In this document: piece by piece, positions 32,830-40,551 of the stretch
Layout of the letters: every line of letters starts with the position of its first letter
Numbering within the stretch: position 1 is the first letter of the stretch
Assembly: GCA_963826165.1 (NCBI GenBank)
Contig: CAWGWC010000007.1
Coordinates: forward strand, 558,001-622,000
Length of the DNA: 64,000 nucleotides
From: JACVRW01 sp963826165
Lineage (GTDB): Bacteria > Actinomycetota > Thermoleophilia > Solirubrobacterales > Thermoleophilaceae
Direction of reading: 5' to 3'
The notes under the pieces: model-generated
The model's database searches: none
Seen by the model: the letters and a program-made list of their open reading frames with translations, nothing else
Told to the model about the DNA's origin: nothing
Position numbers and translations under genes: made by a program

Positions 32830-33056
32830 CGGCGCGTGATGATCGAGATGGTGGCCGCCACACCACCACCGATGACGAAGCCGGCCACGGCCGCTCCGAC
32901 GAGCGCCGTGCGCTTGTTCTTCACCAGCTGGCGGCGCCAGTCGGTGAGCTCGGTGACCTTCGAGCGAAGATCGTTGACCGAGAAGGAGAGCTCGCGGCGG
33001 GTCTCCTCGATTTCGGAGCGGATCTGCTCCGGGCTGCGGGTGACGGGATCGGCCAT
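32826..33056 (-). CDS. DUF3618 domain protein
   Basis: 76 aa. RSPEQIRSEIEETRRELSFS is the DUF3618 signature, followed by a short helical region and a C-terminal membrane helix (TALVGAAVAGFVIGGGVAAT). These proteins are small envelope components that travel with the holin-superfamily-like and DUF4235-type proteins seen just upstream. The start ATG overlaps the end of the frameshifted holin-like gene. Confidence 0.85.
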   Translation of the reverse strand: MADPVTRSPEQIRSEIEETRRELSFSVNDLRSKVTELTDWRRQLVKNKRTALVGAAVAGFVIGGGVAATISIITRR

Positions 33057-33530
33057 CAGGTCTTGAGCTCCTCGCCCCTCTCGAGTGTCCGGTGCACCTG
33101 GTCGCGCTGGATGGTCTGGCCCTCGAGCTCCGCGCGGGTGAGCTTGGCCTGCTCGATGGCCATGTCGGGCGTGGGCGGGGCGCCGCCCTGGAAGAGGCGG
33201 TAGGCCACGAAGCCGGCGATGGCGGCGAGCAGTGTGAGGATCCCGAAGGTGAGGAGGAAGCCGGCCCAGCACCGGCCAATCGAAGAGGTCGTAGAAGAAC
33301 CACGACAGGGCGTGGAAGAACATGGTGATCGCGAAGATGAGGAAGACACCGGCGGCGGCGGCGATGCCCGCGCCCTTGCCGAGCTTCGTGACCTTCTCGA
33401 TGACCTCGGCCTTCGCGAGGTCGACCTCGGCCCGGACGAGCGACGACGCCTTCTCCGAGACCTCGGAGACGATGTCCCCGAGGGACTTTTCCGCTCCATC
33501 GTTCGGCGGTATGCCGTCTGCGGGCGTCAT
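33056..33530 (-). pseudogene. Holin-superfamily III (Phage_holin_3_6-like) membrane protein, frameshifted
   Basis: The N-terminal frame reads SLGDIVSEVSEKASSLVRAE, then a helix GAGIAAAAGVFLIFAITMFF. After SWFFYDLFDWPV it must shift by one base to continue as WAGFLLTFGILTLLAAIAGF and AYRLFQGG, then a charged tail ending RTLERGEELKT. Removing one G at 33269 restores a normal protein of about 157 aa with two to three helices. Such proteins (actinobacterial, not true phage holins) sit with DUF3618 and small tail-anchored proteins. A sequencing error is as likely as a real mutation. Confidence 0.72.
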
Positions 33531-33715
33531 GGCCTCAACTTTCTCAGGATCAGCGCCAGCGCGAGCCCGCCGGCGAAGGCGGCACCGACGAACGCCTCGG
33601 GCCGCTGGGCGAACATGTCGTCGTCGCTCTCGCTTCCGACGCTCAGCGGCGACTCACCCAGCGGACGGGTGCCCGTGGCGCCCTGGTTGATGTCCGGATT
33701 CGGCTGGTCGGCCAT
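33527..33715 (-). CDS. Small hypothetical protein with one C-terminal membrane helix
   Basis: 62 aa. A hydrophilic N-terminal region (MADQPNPDINQGATGTRPLG...) is followed by PEAFVGAAFAGGLALALILR, one helix at the C-terminus. It overlaps its neighbours at both ends (TGATG at the start, ATGA at the stop), so it is translated as part of the operon of small envelope proteins. Confidence 0.75.
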   Translation of the reverse strand: MADQPNPDINQGATGTRPLGESPLSVGSESDDDMFAQRPEAFVGAAFAGGLALALILRKLRP

Positions 33716-33852
33716 CAATCGGTGGGCGGGTCTTCCTTGAAGAGCCGGATCCAGATCTCCGTGGCGAGCCGATTCGCGATGATCGAGACGAGCGCTCCGG
33801 TGCCTGCCAGCAGCCCGGCCCACATCAGTCGCTTGGAGAGATCGTTGTTCAC
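33715..33852 (-). CDS. DUF4235-like small membrane protein
   Basis: 45 aa. NDLSKRLMWAGLLAGTGALV, then SIIANRLATEIWIRLFKEDP, gives two short helices as in DUF4235-type proteins. The start is GTG 33852, 11 bp after the TetR stop. It is too short for many gene finders but is linked by a TGATG overlap to the next gene, which supports its reality. Confidence 0.7.
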   Translation of the reverse strand: MNNDLSKRLMWAGLLAGTGALVSIIANRLATEIWIRLFKEDPPTD

Positions 33853-33863
33853 GCGGGCGGGAT

Positions 33864-34502
33864 TCAAGCAGACGCCGCGGGGCTTCCCGGCCCCGCCGTC
33901 TCCAAGCCTCCACAGATGGCCTCGACCACGAGGCCCTTGGCACGTTCGTACTCCTCGTCGGTGCGCGGCAGCACCTCGAAGATCCAGCCGGTGAGGAGCT
34001 GCTCGATCGCCCCGTAGAAGCACATTGCGGCGAACTCCGCGGGGATGTCCGACTTGAACGAGCCCTCGGCCCGGGCGGACTCCACGATGTCCGCGATTCC
34101 GGCGTACGCCTCCCGGATCTTCTCGATGTGGATGCGTCCGAACGAGTTGGCGGCCCTCGTGACCTCGACGATGATCACCTTCATCAGGTCGGGGTCGTGC
34201 CGGTAGGACTCGATGATGAAGCCGGCCACGGAGTGCAGCTTCTCGCGGGCGTCGTCCTCGCTCGCGTCGATCTCGGCGATCGCGTCGAGCATGATCTGCC
34301 AGCGCTCGAGGAAGAGCGTGTTGAGGATCTCCTCCTTGGAATCGAAGTAGTGGTAGACGAGCCCGTAGGCCACGCCGGCCTCGTCGGCCACGTCCGAGAC
34401 CCGGCAGTGATGAAAGCCGCGACGGGCGAACACGCGCACGCCGGCGTCCAGGATCAGCCGGCGCTTGTCGACCCCGCCGTTGCTCTTCGGAGTGGTGGCC
34501 AT
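33864..34502 (-). CDS. TetR-family transcriptional regulator
   Basis: 212 aa. The DNA-binding domain at residues 13-60 includes RRLILDAGVRVFARRGFHHC and VADEAGVAYGLVYHYFDSKE, the typical TetR helix-turn-helix. The C-terminal part (FGRIHIEKIREAYAGIADIV...) resembles the FadR/AcrR-like ligand domain of acyl-CoA or lipid regulators. Its ATG overlaps the nitrilase stop (ATGA), so it is made from the nitrilase promoter, which carries a perfect palindrome. Autoregulation is likely. Confidence 0.9.
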   Translation of the reverse strand: MATTPKSNGGVDKRRLILDAGVRVFARRGFHHCRVSDVADEAGVAYGLVYHYFDSKEEILNTLFLERWQIMLDAIAEIDASEDDAREKLHSVAGFIIESYRHDPDLMKVIIVEVTRAANSFGRIHIEKIREAYAGIADIVESARAEGSFKSDIPAEFAAMCFYGAIEQLLTGWIFEVLPRTDEEYERAKGLVVEAICGGLETAGPGSPAASA

Positions 34503-35335
34503 CAGGCGAGGACCTCGTCGGGCCAGAGGTAGGCCGACTCGACGCGGTTGGCCAGGCTCGGCAGCTTTGCCCGGATCTCGGCCTGGCGCTCGAGGTCGAG
34601 ATCGGCCGCCACGAAGGAGGCGCCGGTGGAGGGGGCTCGCGCGAGCACCTCGCCCCAGGGGTCGACGATCATCGAGTTGCCGTACGAGTCGCCCTCGGGA
34701 CCGGGACAGTTGCCCTGGCCGGGCGCGATCACGAACACCTGGTTCTCGATGGCGCGGGCTCGCAGGAGCACCTCCCAGTGCGCCTCGCCGGTCACGCGGG
34801 TGAAGTTGGCCGGGACCGTGACGATGCGGGCGCCGCGCAGGGCGAGGATCCGGTAGAGCTCTGGGAAGCGCAGGTCGTAACAGATCGACAGGCCGAGCTC
34901 GACCCCCTCCGCCGTCTGCGAGAGCACGATGTCCCGGGCTGGCTCGGAATGCTCGGACTCGCGGTACTGGACCCCGCCGACCTCCACGTCGAACATGTGG
35001 ATCTTTCGGTACACCGCCTTCAGCTCGCCGTCCGGGCCGGCGTGGACCGAGGTGTTGGCCACACGCTCGTGCCCCTCGCGGCGCTCGGCCACGGAGCCGG
35101 CCACCAGGTCGATGCCCAGTTCGGCCGCCAGCTCGCGGGCCCAGCTCACCGGGCGGCCGTCGAGCGGCTGTGCGCCCTCCAGGTAGTCACTGGTGGCGCC
35201 CCTGATGTCGAGGCGCTCGGGCAGGACCACCAGCTCGGCGCCGCCCGTCACGGCGGCTCGCACCAGGCGCTCGGCAACCTCGAGGTTGCTGTCCACGTCG
35301 GTGGTCGATTCGAGTTGAACTGCGGCGGCCCTCAT
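34502..35335 (-). CDS. Carbon-nitrogen hydrolase (nitrilase superfamily)
   Basis: 277 aa. The Glu-Lys-Cys catalytic triad is visible: Glu in LVVLPERLDI, Lys in VYRKIHMFD and Cys in LGLSICYDLRFPELYR. Later motifs are VPANFTRVTGEAHWEVLLRA and RAIENQVFVIAPGQG. The pattern is close to the Nit1/omega-amidase-like branch, which hydrolyses deaminated glutathione or dicarboxylic monoamides, but other amidases fit. GGGGAGA precedes the ATG. The promoter region overlaps an operator-like palindrome. Confidence 0.9.
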   Translation of the reverse strand: MRAAAVQLESTTDVDSNLEVAERLVRAAVTGGAELVVLPERLDIRGATSDYLEGAQPLDGRPVSWARELAAELGIDLVAGSVAERREGHERVANTSVHAGPDGELKAVYRKIHMFDVEVGGVQYRESEHSEPARDIVLSQTAEGVELGLSICYDLRFPELYRILALRGARIVTVPANFTRVTGEAHWEVLLRARAIENQVFVIAPGQGNCPGPEGDSYGNSMIVDPWGEVLARAPSTGASFVAADLDLERQAEIRAKLPSLANRVESAYLWPDEVLA

Positions 35336-35352
35336 CGCTCTCCCCTGGCCTC

Positions 35353-35381
35353 TTCATACCGGTCGTTGACTGACCAGTCAA
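35353..35381 (-). promoter_or_regulatory. Nitrilase-tetR promoter with TetR-type operator
   Basis: On the minus strand TTGACT (35376-35381) and TATGAA (35353-35358) are separated by 17 bp, a good -35/-10 pair. The 16-bp palindrome TTGACTG-AC-CAGTCAA (35366-35381) covers the -35 box, with 7-bp perfect arms. The TetR protein encoded in this operon is the obvious candidate to bind it. Confidence 0.65.
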
Positions 35382-35401
35382 TCTGCAGTGTACTGCGCCT
35401 C

Positions 35402-36238
35402 GTGCCCTCCGACCCAGGCCCGCTGCCTCGTCGTGGTCCCGGAGTGCGGGCGCTCGGGCTGGCCCTGCCCCCGGCGCGGATGCCTCCGCTGCGCGCCGGC
35501 CGGCCGCTCAAGCGCTGGCGCTACGTCGGCGTCTACACGCCCGCGCTGATGCTGTGCGCCGGGGAGGCCCGCGTGGCCGGGCTGCCGCAGCGCTGGTGGG
35601 CGGTGGCCCTGCCCGACGGACGACTCCTCGAGCGCACCACGCAGGGGCGCGGCGGTGTGCTGGTCGAGCGGGAGCGCGTGCGCGTCGATGCCGGCCAGGT
35701 GCAGATCGAGCTCGCGCTGTCGGACGGCGGCGTGGCGCCCGTCGAGGTCGCGTCGCCGCACGGCCGCTCCTACATCTGGACGGCCAAGCGAGCGCCCCTC
35801 CACGTCCGCGGGCACGTGCTGGCCGGTGGGCAGCGGTTCGAGCTCGACGGCGAGCACGGCTTCATGGACGAGTCCGCCGGCTATCACGCGCGCCATACGA
35901 ACTGGCACTGGTCGGCGGGAGTGGGGCGGTCAGCCGACGGCCGTTCCCTTGCCTGGAACCTCGTCGATGGCGTGCACGACGCGCCCGTCTCCAGCGAACG
36001 GACCGTGTGGGTGGACGGAGTGGCGCATGAGGTTCCGCCTCAGGGCTTCGCTGCGGATCTGTCGGGGGTTGGCGACCTGTCGTTCCGGCCCTGGGCGTCT
36101 CGCGACCACTCGGCCAACCGGCTGCTCGTCCGCACCCGCTACCGCCAGCCCTTCGGTGAGTTCAAGGGCCGGCTACCAGGGGGTGAGGAGCTGGCGGAGG
36201 GGTTCGGGGTGATGGAGGAGCATGAGGTGTGGTGGTGA
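35402..36238 (+). CDS. DUF2804 family protein
   Basis: 278 aa. The middle and end match DUF2804: GHGFMDES-type EHGFMDESAGYHARHTNWHW, SLAWNLVDG, VWVDGVAHEVP and the closing YRQPFGEFKGRLPGGEELAE. The function is unknown; related folds occur in lipocalin-like or AttH/carotenoid-hydratase-type proteins. The start is GTG 35402, the first start after the palindrome region, and it is divergent from the nitrilase. Its last 77 bp overlap the AbiEi-DUF559 gene on the other strand. Confidence 0.78.
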   Translation: MPSDPGPLPRRGPGVRALGLALPPARMPPLRAGRPLKRWRYVGVYTPALMLCAGEARVAGLPQRWWAVALPDGRLLERTTQGRGGVLVERERVRVDAGQVQIELALSDGGVAPVEVASPHGRSYIWTAKRAPLHVRGHVLAGGQRFELDGEHGFMDESAGYHARHTNWHWSAGVGRSADGRSLAWNLVDGVHDAPVSSERTVWVDGVAHEVPPQGFAADLSGVGDLSFRPWASRDHSANRLLVRTRYRQPFGEFKGRLPGGEELAEGFGVMEEHEVWW

Positions 36239-37178
36239 GCAGGGCGGCCAGGTCCCGGAGCACTCCCTCGGGATCATCGCTGAGCTGGCGCCAGGTGATA
36301 CGCAGCGTCCTCCAGCCAGCCACCGCCAGGCGGCGGTCGCGCTCGCGGTCGCGCTCGAACGCGCTGGGCGTGTCATGGAAGGTGCGGCCGTCGAGCTCCA
36401 CGATCAGGCGCTGAGACCGCCAGAGGCAGTCGACCTCATAGTCGCGCTGCGGCGTCTCCACCAGTGTGTTCCGCTCGGGCCGCGGCAGGCCGGCGCCGTC
36501 GAGTAGGCCCAGAAACTTCTGCTCCAGCTCACTTCGCGTGATGCGGGCCCCGGCCAGGACGAGCTCACTCAGCACCGCGGTTCCCCGACGTCCCGGATAG
36601 CGCTCGAGCAGTTCCACCAGCGAGACCCGGTCCCACAGGCGCCGCACCTGTGCCTGCCCGATCACGCCCTCGAGCTCGTGCGGCTGCAGGTGACCTGCCA
36701 GATCGAAGATCGTGCGGTGGGGGCTGGTGACCGGAATGCCGTCGACCGTGGTGACCTCATCGCCGGGTATGAGGGCGCGGTGGGCCCGTATCCCGCTTCG
36801 CCGCCCGAGCTTCCTCGGCACCGTGATCTCCACCCGGCCGCCCGAGGCGCCGCGCATACCCCACAGCGCCGCGGCGGAGCGGTGACTCAGGACCGCACCG
36901 GGGCCTCCGGCCAGAACGGCCGCCATGAAGAAGGCGTTGCGCGTCATGAGCTCGCGCGGGACGATCGACAGGACGCCGCGATGGATCACATGCCACCGCC
37001 CGAGCCGCAGCCGGTAGTCGATCGCGTTGGCCTCGAACCCGATCTCGACGAGCTGCGCCCGGGTGAACTGCCCGTGCTGCGCTCGAACCAGCCGCGCGAG
37101 CCTCGCCTCGCGGTCGTTCCGAGATCGAGGGGAAGGTTTGCCTGAATTATTCAGGTCAACTTTCCTCTCGCCGCCCAT
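36162..37178 (-). CDS. AbiEi-type winged-helix plus DUF559 (endonuclease-like) protein
   Basis: 338 aa. The N-terminal part (RLVRAQHGQFTRAQLVEIG, then WHVIHRGVLSIVP) is an AbiEi antitoxin-like winged helix. A middle domain contains SHRSAAALWGMRG and VTSPHRTIFDLAGHL. The C-terminal DUF559 region has a Vsr-like nuclease look: YEVDCLWRSQRLIVELDGRT, with an acidic D...E-x-D set, and a final TLRITWRQL strand. The architecture is common in Actinobacteria and is usually an orphan. The C-terminal tail is proline-rich and runs antisense into the DUF2804 gene. No AbiEii-like toxin is adjacent. Confidence 0.78.
   Translation of the reverse strand: MGGERKVDLNNSGKPSPRSRNDREARLARLVRAQHGQFTRAQLVEIGFEANAIDYRLRLGRWHVIHRGVLSIVPRELMTRNAFFMAAVLAGGPGAVLSHRSAAALWGMRGASGGRVEITVPRKLGRRSGIRAHRALIPGDEVTTVDGIPVTSPHRTIFDLAGHLQPHELEGVIGQAQVRRLWDRVSLVELLERYPGRRGTAVLSELVLAGARITRSELEQKFLGLLDGAGLPRPERNTLVETPQRDYEVDCLWRSQRLIVELDGRTFHDTPSAFERDRERDRRLAVAGWRTLRITWRQLSDDPEGVLRDLAALLTTTPHAPPSPRTPPPAPHPLVAGP
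37141..37155. promoter_or_regulatory. 15-bp AT-rich palindrome at the start of the AbiEi-DUF559 gene
   Basis: CCTGAAT-T-ATTCAGG is a perfect 7-bp inverted repeat inside codons 8-13 of the gene (peptide around DLNNSGK), in DNA that is otherwise nearly free of A/T runs. It could be an operator for the winged-helix protein itself. Confidence 0.4.
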
Positions 37179-37243
37179 GCCGCCATGATGCGCGGTGGCG
37201 TGTTACACGTGGGTGACGAGGGTTACGGGGGTGCGACGGGTTG

Positions 37244-38263
37244 GTGAAGATCGGCCTCGTCGCCGTGGCAATGGCCTTCGCGCAGGCGCAGCCGGTGGAG
37301 GAGCCAGCGCGGTTTCGGGTTGCCGCCAGCGGTGATTTCCTCATCCACACGCCCGTGGCCGCCCGGGCGCGGGCGCTCGGTGGAGGGTCGCGCTACGACT
37401 TCGCACCGATGTTCGACCCGGTCCGTCGTCACATCGAGGGCGCCGACCTGGCCATCTGCCACGTGGAGACCCCGCTCGTGCCCGGCACCCCTACCGGGTA
37501 TCCGGTGTTTCGCACGCCGCCCGCGCTCGCGGGCTCGATCAAGAGGGTGGGCTGGGACGTGTGCAGCACCGCGTCGAACCACTCCCTCGACGTCGGCGAG
37601 TACGGGATCCGCACCACGCTGCGGGCCCTCGACCGCGCGCAGCTCCCTCACCACGGCACGGCCCGCTCGCCCGCCGAGCGGCGCCGCGCGGCGGTCGTGG
37701 ACGTGAAGGGAGTGAGAGTCGCCTTCCTGGCCTACACGGCGATCTCGAACGGCCAGGCGGTGCCGAACCCGTGGAATCTCAACTGGGCGACGGCCCGGCG
37801 CATCCTCGCCGACGCCGAACGGGCGAAGCGAAACGGCGCCGACGCCGTGATCCTGAACCTGCACTGGGGCAACGAGTATCAGCACGCGATCTCCCCCTCA
37901 CAGCTGTCTTTGGCGAGGACCCTCACCAAGTCACCGAACGTCACCGCCATCGTCGGCCAGCACGCCCATGTGGTGCAGCCGATAAGACGCATCAACGGCA
38001 AGCCGGTGGTCTTCGGCGAGGGCAACCTCGTGTCCAACCAGACCGCGGCCTGCTGCCCGGCGGCGTCCCAGGACGGCCTGATCGCGCTGATCGACTTCGT
38101 GGCCAACCCCGGTGAGCCCGTGAGGGCGGAGCGGATCCGCTACGTGCCCACCTACGTGAGCCAGCCCGAGTACAGCGTGCAACCGGCGGCGCCGGGCTCC
38201 GTCTCCTGGAACCGCACCGTGAGCGTGGCCGGGCGCCGGCAGGGCATCCGGCCCCTGCGCTGA
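37244..38263 (+). CDS. CapA-family (PGA_cap) metallophosphatase-like protein, copy 1
   Basis: About 339 aa with an N-terminal hydrophobic segment (KIGLVAVAMAFAQAQ) that may be a weak signal peptide. CapA motifs: RVAASGDFLIHTPV, LAICHVETPLVPG, CSTASNHSLDVGEYGI with the conserved NH, ILNLHWGNEY, IVGQHAHVVQPI and KPVVFGEGNLVSN. The family includes CapA/PgsA of polyglutamate capsule and related secreted proteins, with a calcineurin-like fold. The start is GTG 37244. A second, very similar gene follows 18 bp downstream. Confidence 0.85.
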   Translation: MKIGLVAVAMAFAQAQPVEEPARFRVAASGDFLIHTPVAARARALGGGSRYDFAPMFDPVRRHIEGADLAICHVETPLVPGTPTGYPVFRTPPALAGSIKRVGWDVCSTASNHSLDVGEYGIRTTLRALDRAQLPHHGTARSPAERRRAAVVDVKGVRVAFLAYTAISNGQAVPNPWNLNWATARRILADAERAKRNGADAVILNLHWGNEYQHAISPSQLSLARTLTKSPNVTAIVGQHAHVVQPIRRINGKPVVFGEGNLVSNQTAACCPAASQDGLIALIDFVANPGEPVRAERIRYVPTYVSQPEYSVQPAAPGSVSWNRTVSVAGRRQGIRPLR

Positions 38264-38281
38264 GGGGAACGCCGGGCGCGC

Positions 38282-39436
38282 ATGGACCAGGAAGCCCGCC
38301 TCCGCCGCCGCGAGGAGGCTCGGGCGCGCATAAGGCGCCGGCGCATCACCGCCGTAGCGACCCTTGCCGCCCTCGTTGCCGCCGTTGCCGCGGTGGTGGT
38401 GCTGGCCGGCTCGGGCTCAGACACGAGCGACCCGGGCACCGACCCAGAAGACCGCGAGGCCGAAGCCCTCCCCGAAGAGCCGGTGAAGCTCACCATCGCC
38501 GCCAGCGGCGACCTGCTGATCCACAGCCCGGTGTTCTTTCAGGCGTTGGCCAACGGCGGCGGAGAGCGCTACGACTTCCGCCCCATGTTGAGGCAGGTCC
38601 GCCGGATCGTCCGGGGAGCCGACCTCGGGATCTGCCATCTGGAGGAGCCACTCACGAACGACGCTCCGAGCGGCGAGCCGACCTTCAGGGCACCGGCATC
38701 GCTGGCAAACACCATCCGCTGGGTGGGCTGGGACGCCTGCAGCACGGCGTCCAACCATTCCTACGACGGCTCCGAGGAGGGCATCTCCTTCACGATCCGC
38801 CGGCTGAACCGCGCCGGCATCGGCCATTCGGGGACCAACCTGCGCCCGCGCGCGCCGCGCGCCGCGATGATGAAGGCACGTGGCGTGAAGGTCGCGCTGC
38901 TCGCCTACTCGACCCAGATCATCGGCATGGCCGAGCGGCCGGGCGACTGGCGGCTCAATATGGCGGAGCCCCGCCGAATGCTGGCCGACGCCCGCGCCGC
39001 CCGCGAGGCGGGGGCGGCGGTGGTCATCGTCTCCCTGCATTGGGGCGAGGAGTACATGCATGCCCCGAGCGCACTGCAACGCCGGCTGGCCCGCACCCTC
39101 ACCAGGTCCCCCGACGTGACCGCGGTGATCGGTCAGCACGTGCACGTGGTGCAGCCGATCCGCAAGGTCAACGGCAAGCCGGTTGTGTTCGGGGAGGGCA
39201 ACCTGCTCTCCAACCAGACGGCCGCCTGCTGCCCACCGGAGTCTCAGGACGGCATGGTCGTACTGCTCGAGGTCACGGCCGGGCCGGACGGAGCGGCGGT
39301 GGAGCGCGTGCGCTACGTGCCCACCTGGGTGCAGCATCCCGGCTTCGAGGTGATCCGCGCCACCGGCGAGTCGCGCCGGCGCACGATCGGCTACGCCGGC
39401 CGGGCGCCCTGGCTTCAGCCCCTCTCAGCCCGTTAG
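38282..39436 (+). CDS. CapA-family (PGA_cap) metallophosphatase-like protein, copy 2
   Basis: 384 aa. A basic N-terminus (RLRRREEARARIRRRRITAV) and one membrane helix (AVATLAALVAAVAAVVVLAG) anchor it, followed by an acidic linker. The catalytic-like core repeats the first copy's motifs almost exactly: TIAASGDLLIHSPVFF, LGICHLEEPLTND, CSTASNHSYDGSEEG, VVIVSLHWGEEYMHAP, VIGQHVHVVQPIRKVNGKPV and LLSNQTAACCPPESQDG. The pair clearly arose by tandem duplication. Whether it makes polyglutamate is unknown; no capB or capC is near. Confidence 0.85.
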   Translation: MDQEARLRRREEARARIRRRRITAVATLAALVAAVAAVVVLAGSGSDTSDPGTDPEDREAEALPEEPVKLTIAASGDLLIHSPVFFQALANGGGERYDFRPMLRQVRRIVRGADLGICHLEEPLTNDAPSGEPTFRAPASLANTIRWVGWDACSTASNHSYDGSEEGISFTIRRLNRAGIGHSGTNLRPRAPRAAMMKARGVKVALLAYSTQIIGMAERPGDWRLNMAEPRRMLADARAAREAGAAVVIVSLHWGEEYMHAPSALQRRLARTLTRSPDVTAVIGQHVHVVQPIRKVNGKPVVFGEGNLLSNQTAACCPPESQDGMVVLLEVTAGPDGAAVERVRYVPTWVQHPGFEVIRATGESRRRTIGYAGRAPWLQPLSAR

Positions 39437-39439
39437 GGT
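39434..39439 (+). promoter_or_regulatory. -10 box of the alcohol dehydrogenase gene
   Basis: TAGGGT overlaps the stop codon of capA copy 2 and lies 8 nt before ATG 39448. Confidence 0.35.
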
Positions 39440-39447
39440 CCTGCGGC

Positions 39448-40551
39448 ATGCAGATTCGCGCCGCCGTTCTCGAGGAATTCGCCCAACCGCTCGTGATCCA
39501 GGACGTGGATCTGGACGGCCCGGGACCCGGCGAAGTGCTGGTGCGCCTCAAGGCCTGCGGTGTCTGCCATACCGATCTCTACACCGCCAGCGGCGCCGAC
39601 CCGTCGGGCTACGCGCCCACCGTCCTCGGTCACGAGGGGGCAGGCGTGGTGGAAGAGATCGGCGAGGGCGTGACGAGCCTCGCGCCCGGTGACCACGTCG
39701 TCACGCTCTTCTCCCCACAGTGCCGCGAGTGCGTTCACTGCGTGAGCGACAAGACCAACATCTGCCTGGCCATCCGCGACGAGCAGAATCAGGGGCACCT
39801 GCCGGACGGCACCACCCGCCTGCACCGCGGCGACGAGCGCGTTCGCCACTTCATGGGCACGAGCAGCTTCGCCGAGGCCACCGTTATGCCGGAGATCGCC
39901 CTGGCCAAGGTCGATCCCGACGCCCCGCTCGACGTGATCTGCACGCTGGCCTGCGGCGCCACCACCGGCATCGGCGCTGCCCTCTACATCGCCAAGGTCG
40001 AGCCAGGGTCCACCTGTGTGGTCTTCGGAGCCGGGCTGGTGGGCCTGGGCGCCGTGGCGGGCTGCCGCCTGGCCGGGGCCGAGCGCATCGTCGCGGTCGA
40101 CCTGTCCGAGGAGCGCCTCGAGCACGCCACCCGGCAGGGCGCCACCGAGACGCTCATCGGCGGCCCCGACACGGTCGACAAGATCCTCGAGATGACGGGC
40201 GGCTTCGGGGCCGACTACACCTTCGAGGCCACCGGGCTCGTGGGCGTGATGCGCCAGGCCGTGGAGTCGGCGCGCATGGGCTGGGGGCTGTGCACCATCG
40301 CCGGGGTGGCCGGCAAGGGCGAGGTGCTCGAGGTGGTGCCGCGCTTCCTCATCACCGGGCGGCGGATCGCGGGGGCCTCGTACGGCGGCGCCAAGGGTCG
40401 CGACCGCGTGCCCGAGCTGGTGGATCTCTACACCGCCGGCGACCTCGACCTGGAGTCGCTCGTGACCCGCCGGGTGGAGCTCGACGGGGTCAACGACGCC
40501 TTCGAGGCGATGGAACGCCAGGACGGCATCCGCACGGTCATCACCTACTGA
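39448..40551 (+). CDS. Zinc-dependent alcohol dehydrogenase (class III type)
   Basis: 367 aa. The catalytic zinc site is KACGVCHTDLYTAS with LGHEGAGVVEEIGEGV, and the structural zinc has four cysteines in SPQCRECVHCVSDKTNIC. The cofactor domain has VVFGAGLVGLGAVAGCRL and VAVDLSEERL. MGTSSFAEATVMPEIALAKV is the class III/formaldehyde-dehydrogenase-like segment. It could oxidise S-(hydroxymethyl)mycothiol or primary alcohols; the substrate is not decidable by eye. It converges on the MerR gene with a 7-bp overlap. Confidence 0.88.
   Translation: MQIRAAVLEEFAQPLVIQDVDLDGPGPGEVLVRLKACGVCHTDLYTASGADPSGYAPTVLGHEGAGVVEEIGEGVTSLAPGDHVVTLFSPQCRECVHCVSDKTNICLAIRDEQNQGHLPDGTTRLHRGDERVRHFMGTSSFAEATVMPEIALAKVDPDAPLDVICTLACGATTGIGAALYIAKVEPGSTCVVFGAGLVGLGAVAGCRLAGAERIVAVDLSEERLEHATRQGATETLIGGPDTVDKILEMTGGFGADYTFEATGLVGVMRQAVESARMGWGLCTIAGVAGKGEVLEVVPRFLITGRRIAGASYGGAKGRDRVPELVDLYTAGDLDLESLVTRRVELDGVNDAFEAMERQDGIRTVITY

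Noticed and set aside
32830..33303. N-terminal extension of the GNAT frame
   Set aside because: Ser/Arg/Pro-rich shadow of the holin-like and DUF3618 genes with no standard start close to the domain.
33056..33530. True phage holin or a prophage remnant
   Set aside because: Holin-3_6-like proteins are common chromosomal envelope proteins in Actinobacteria, and there are no lysis, capsid or integrase genes nearby.
36162..37178. AbiE toxin-antitoxin system
   Set aside because: No AbiEii-type toxin is adjacent; only an orphan AbiEi-like protein is present.
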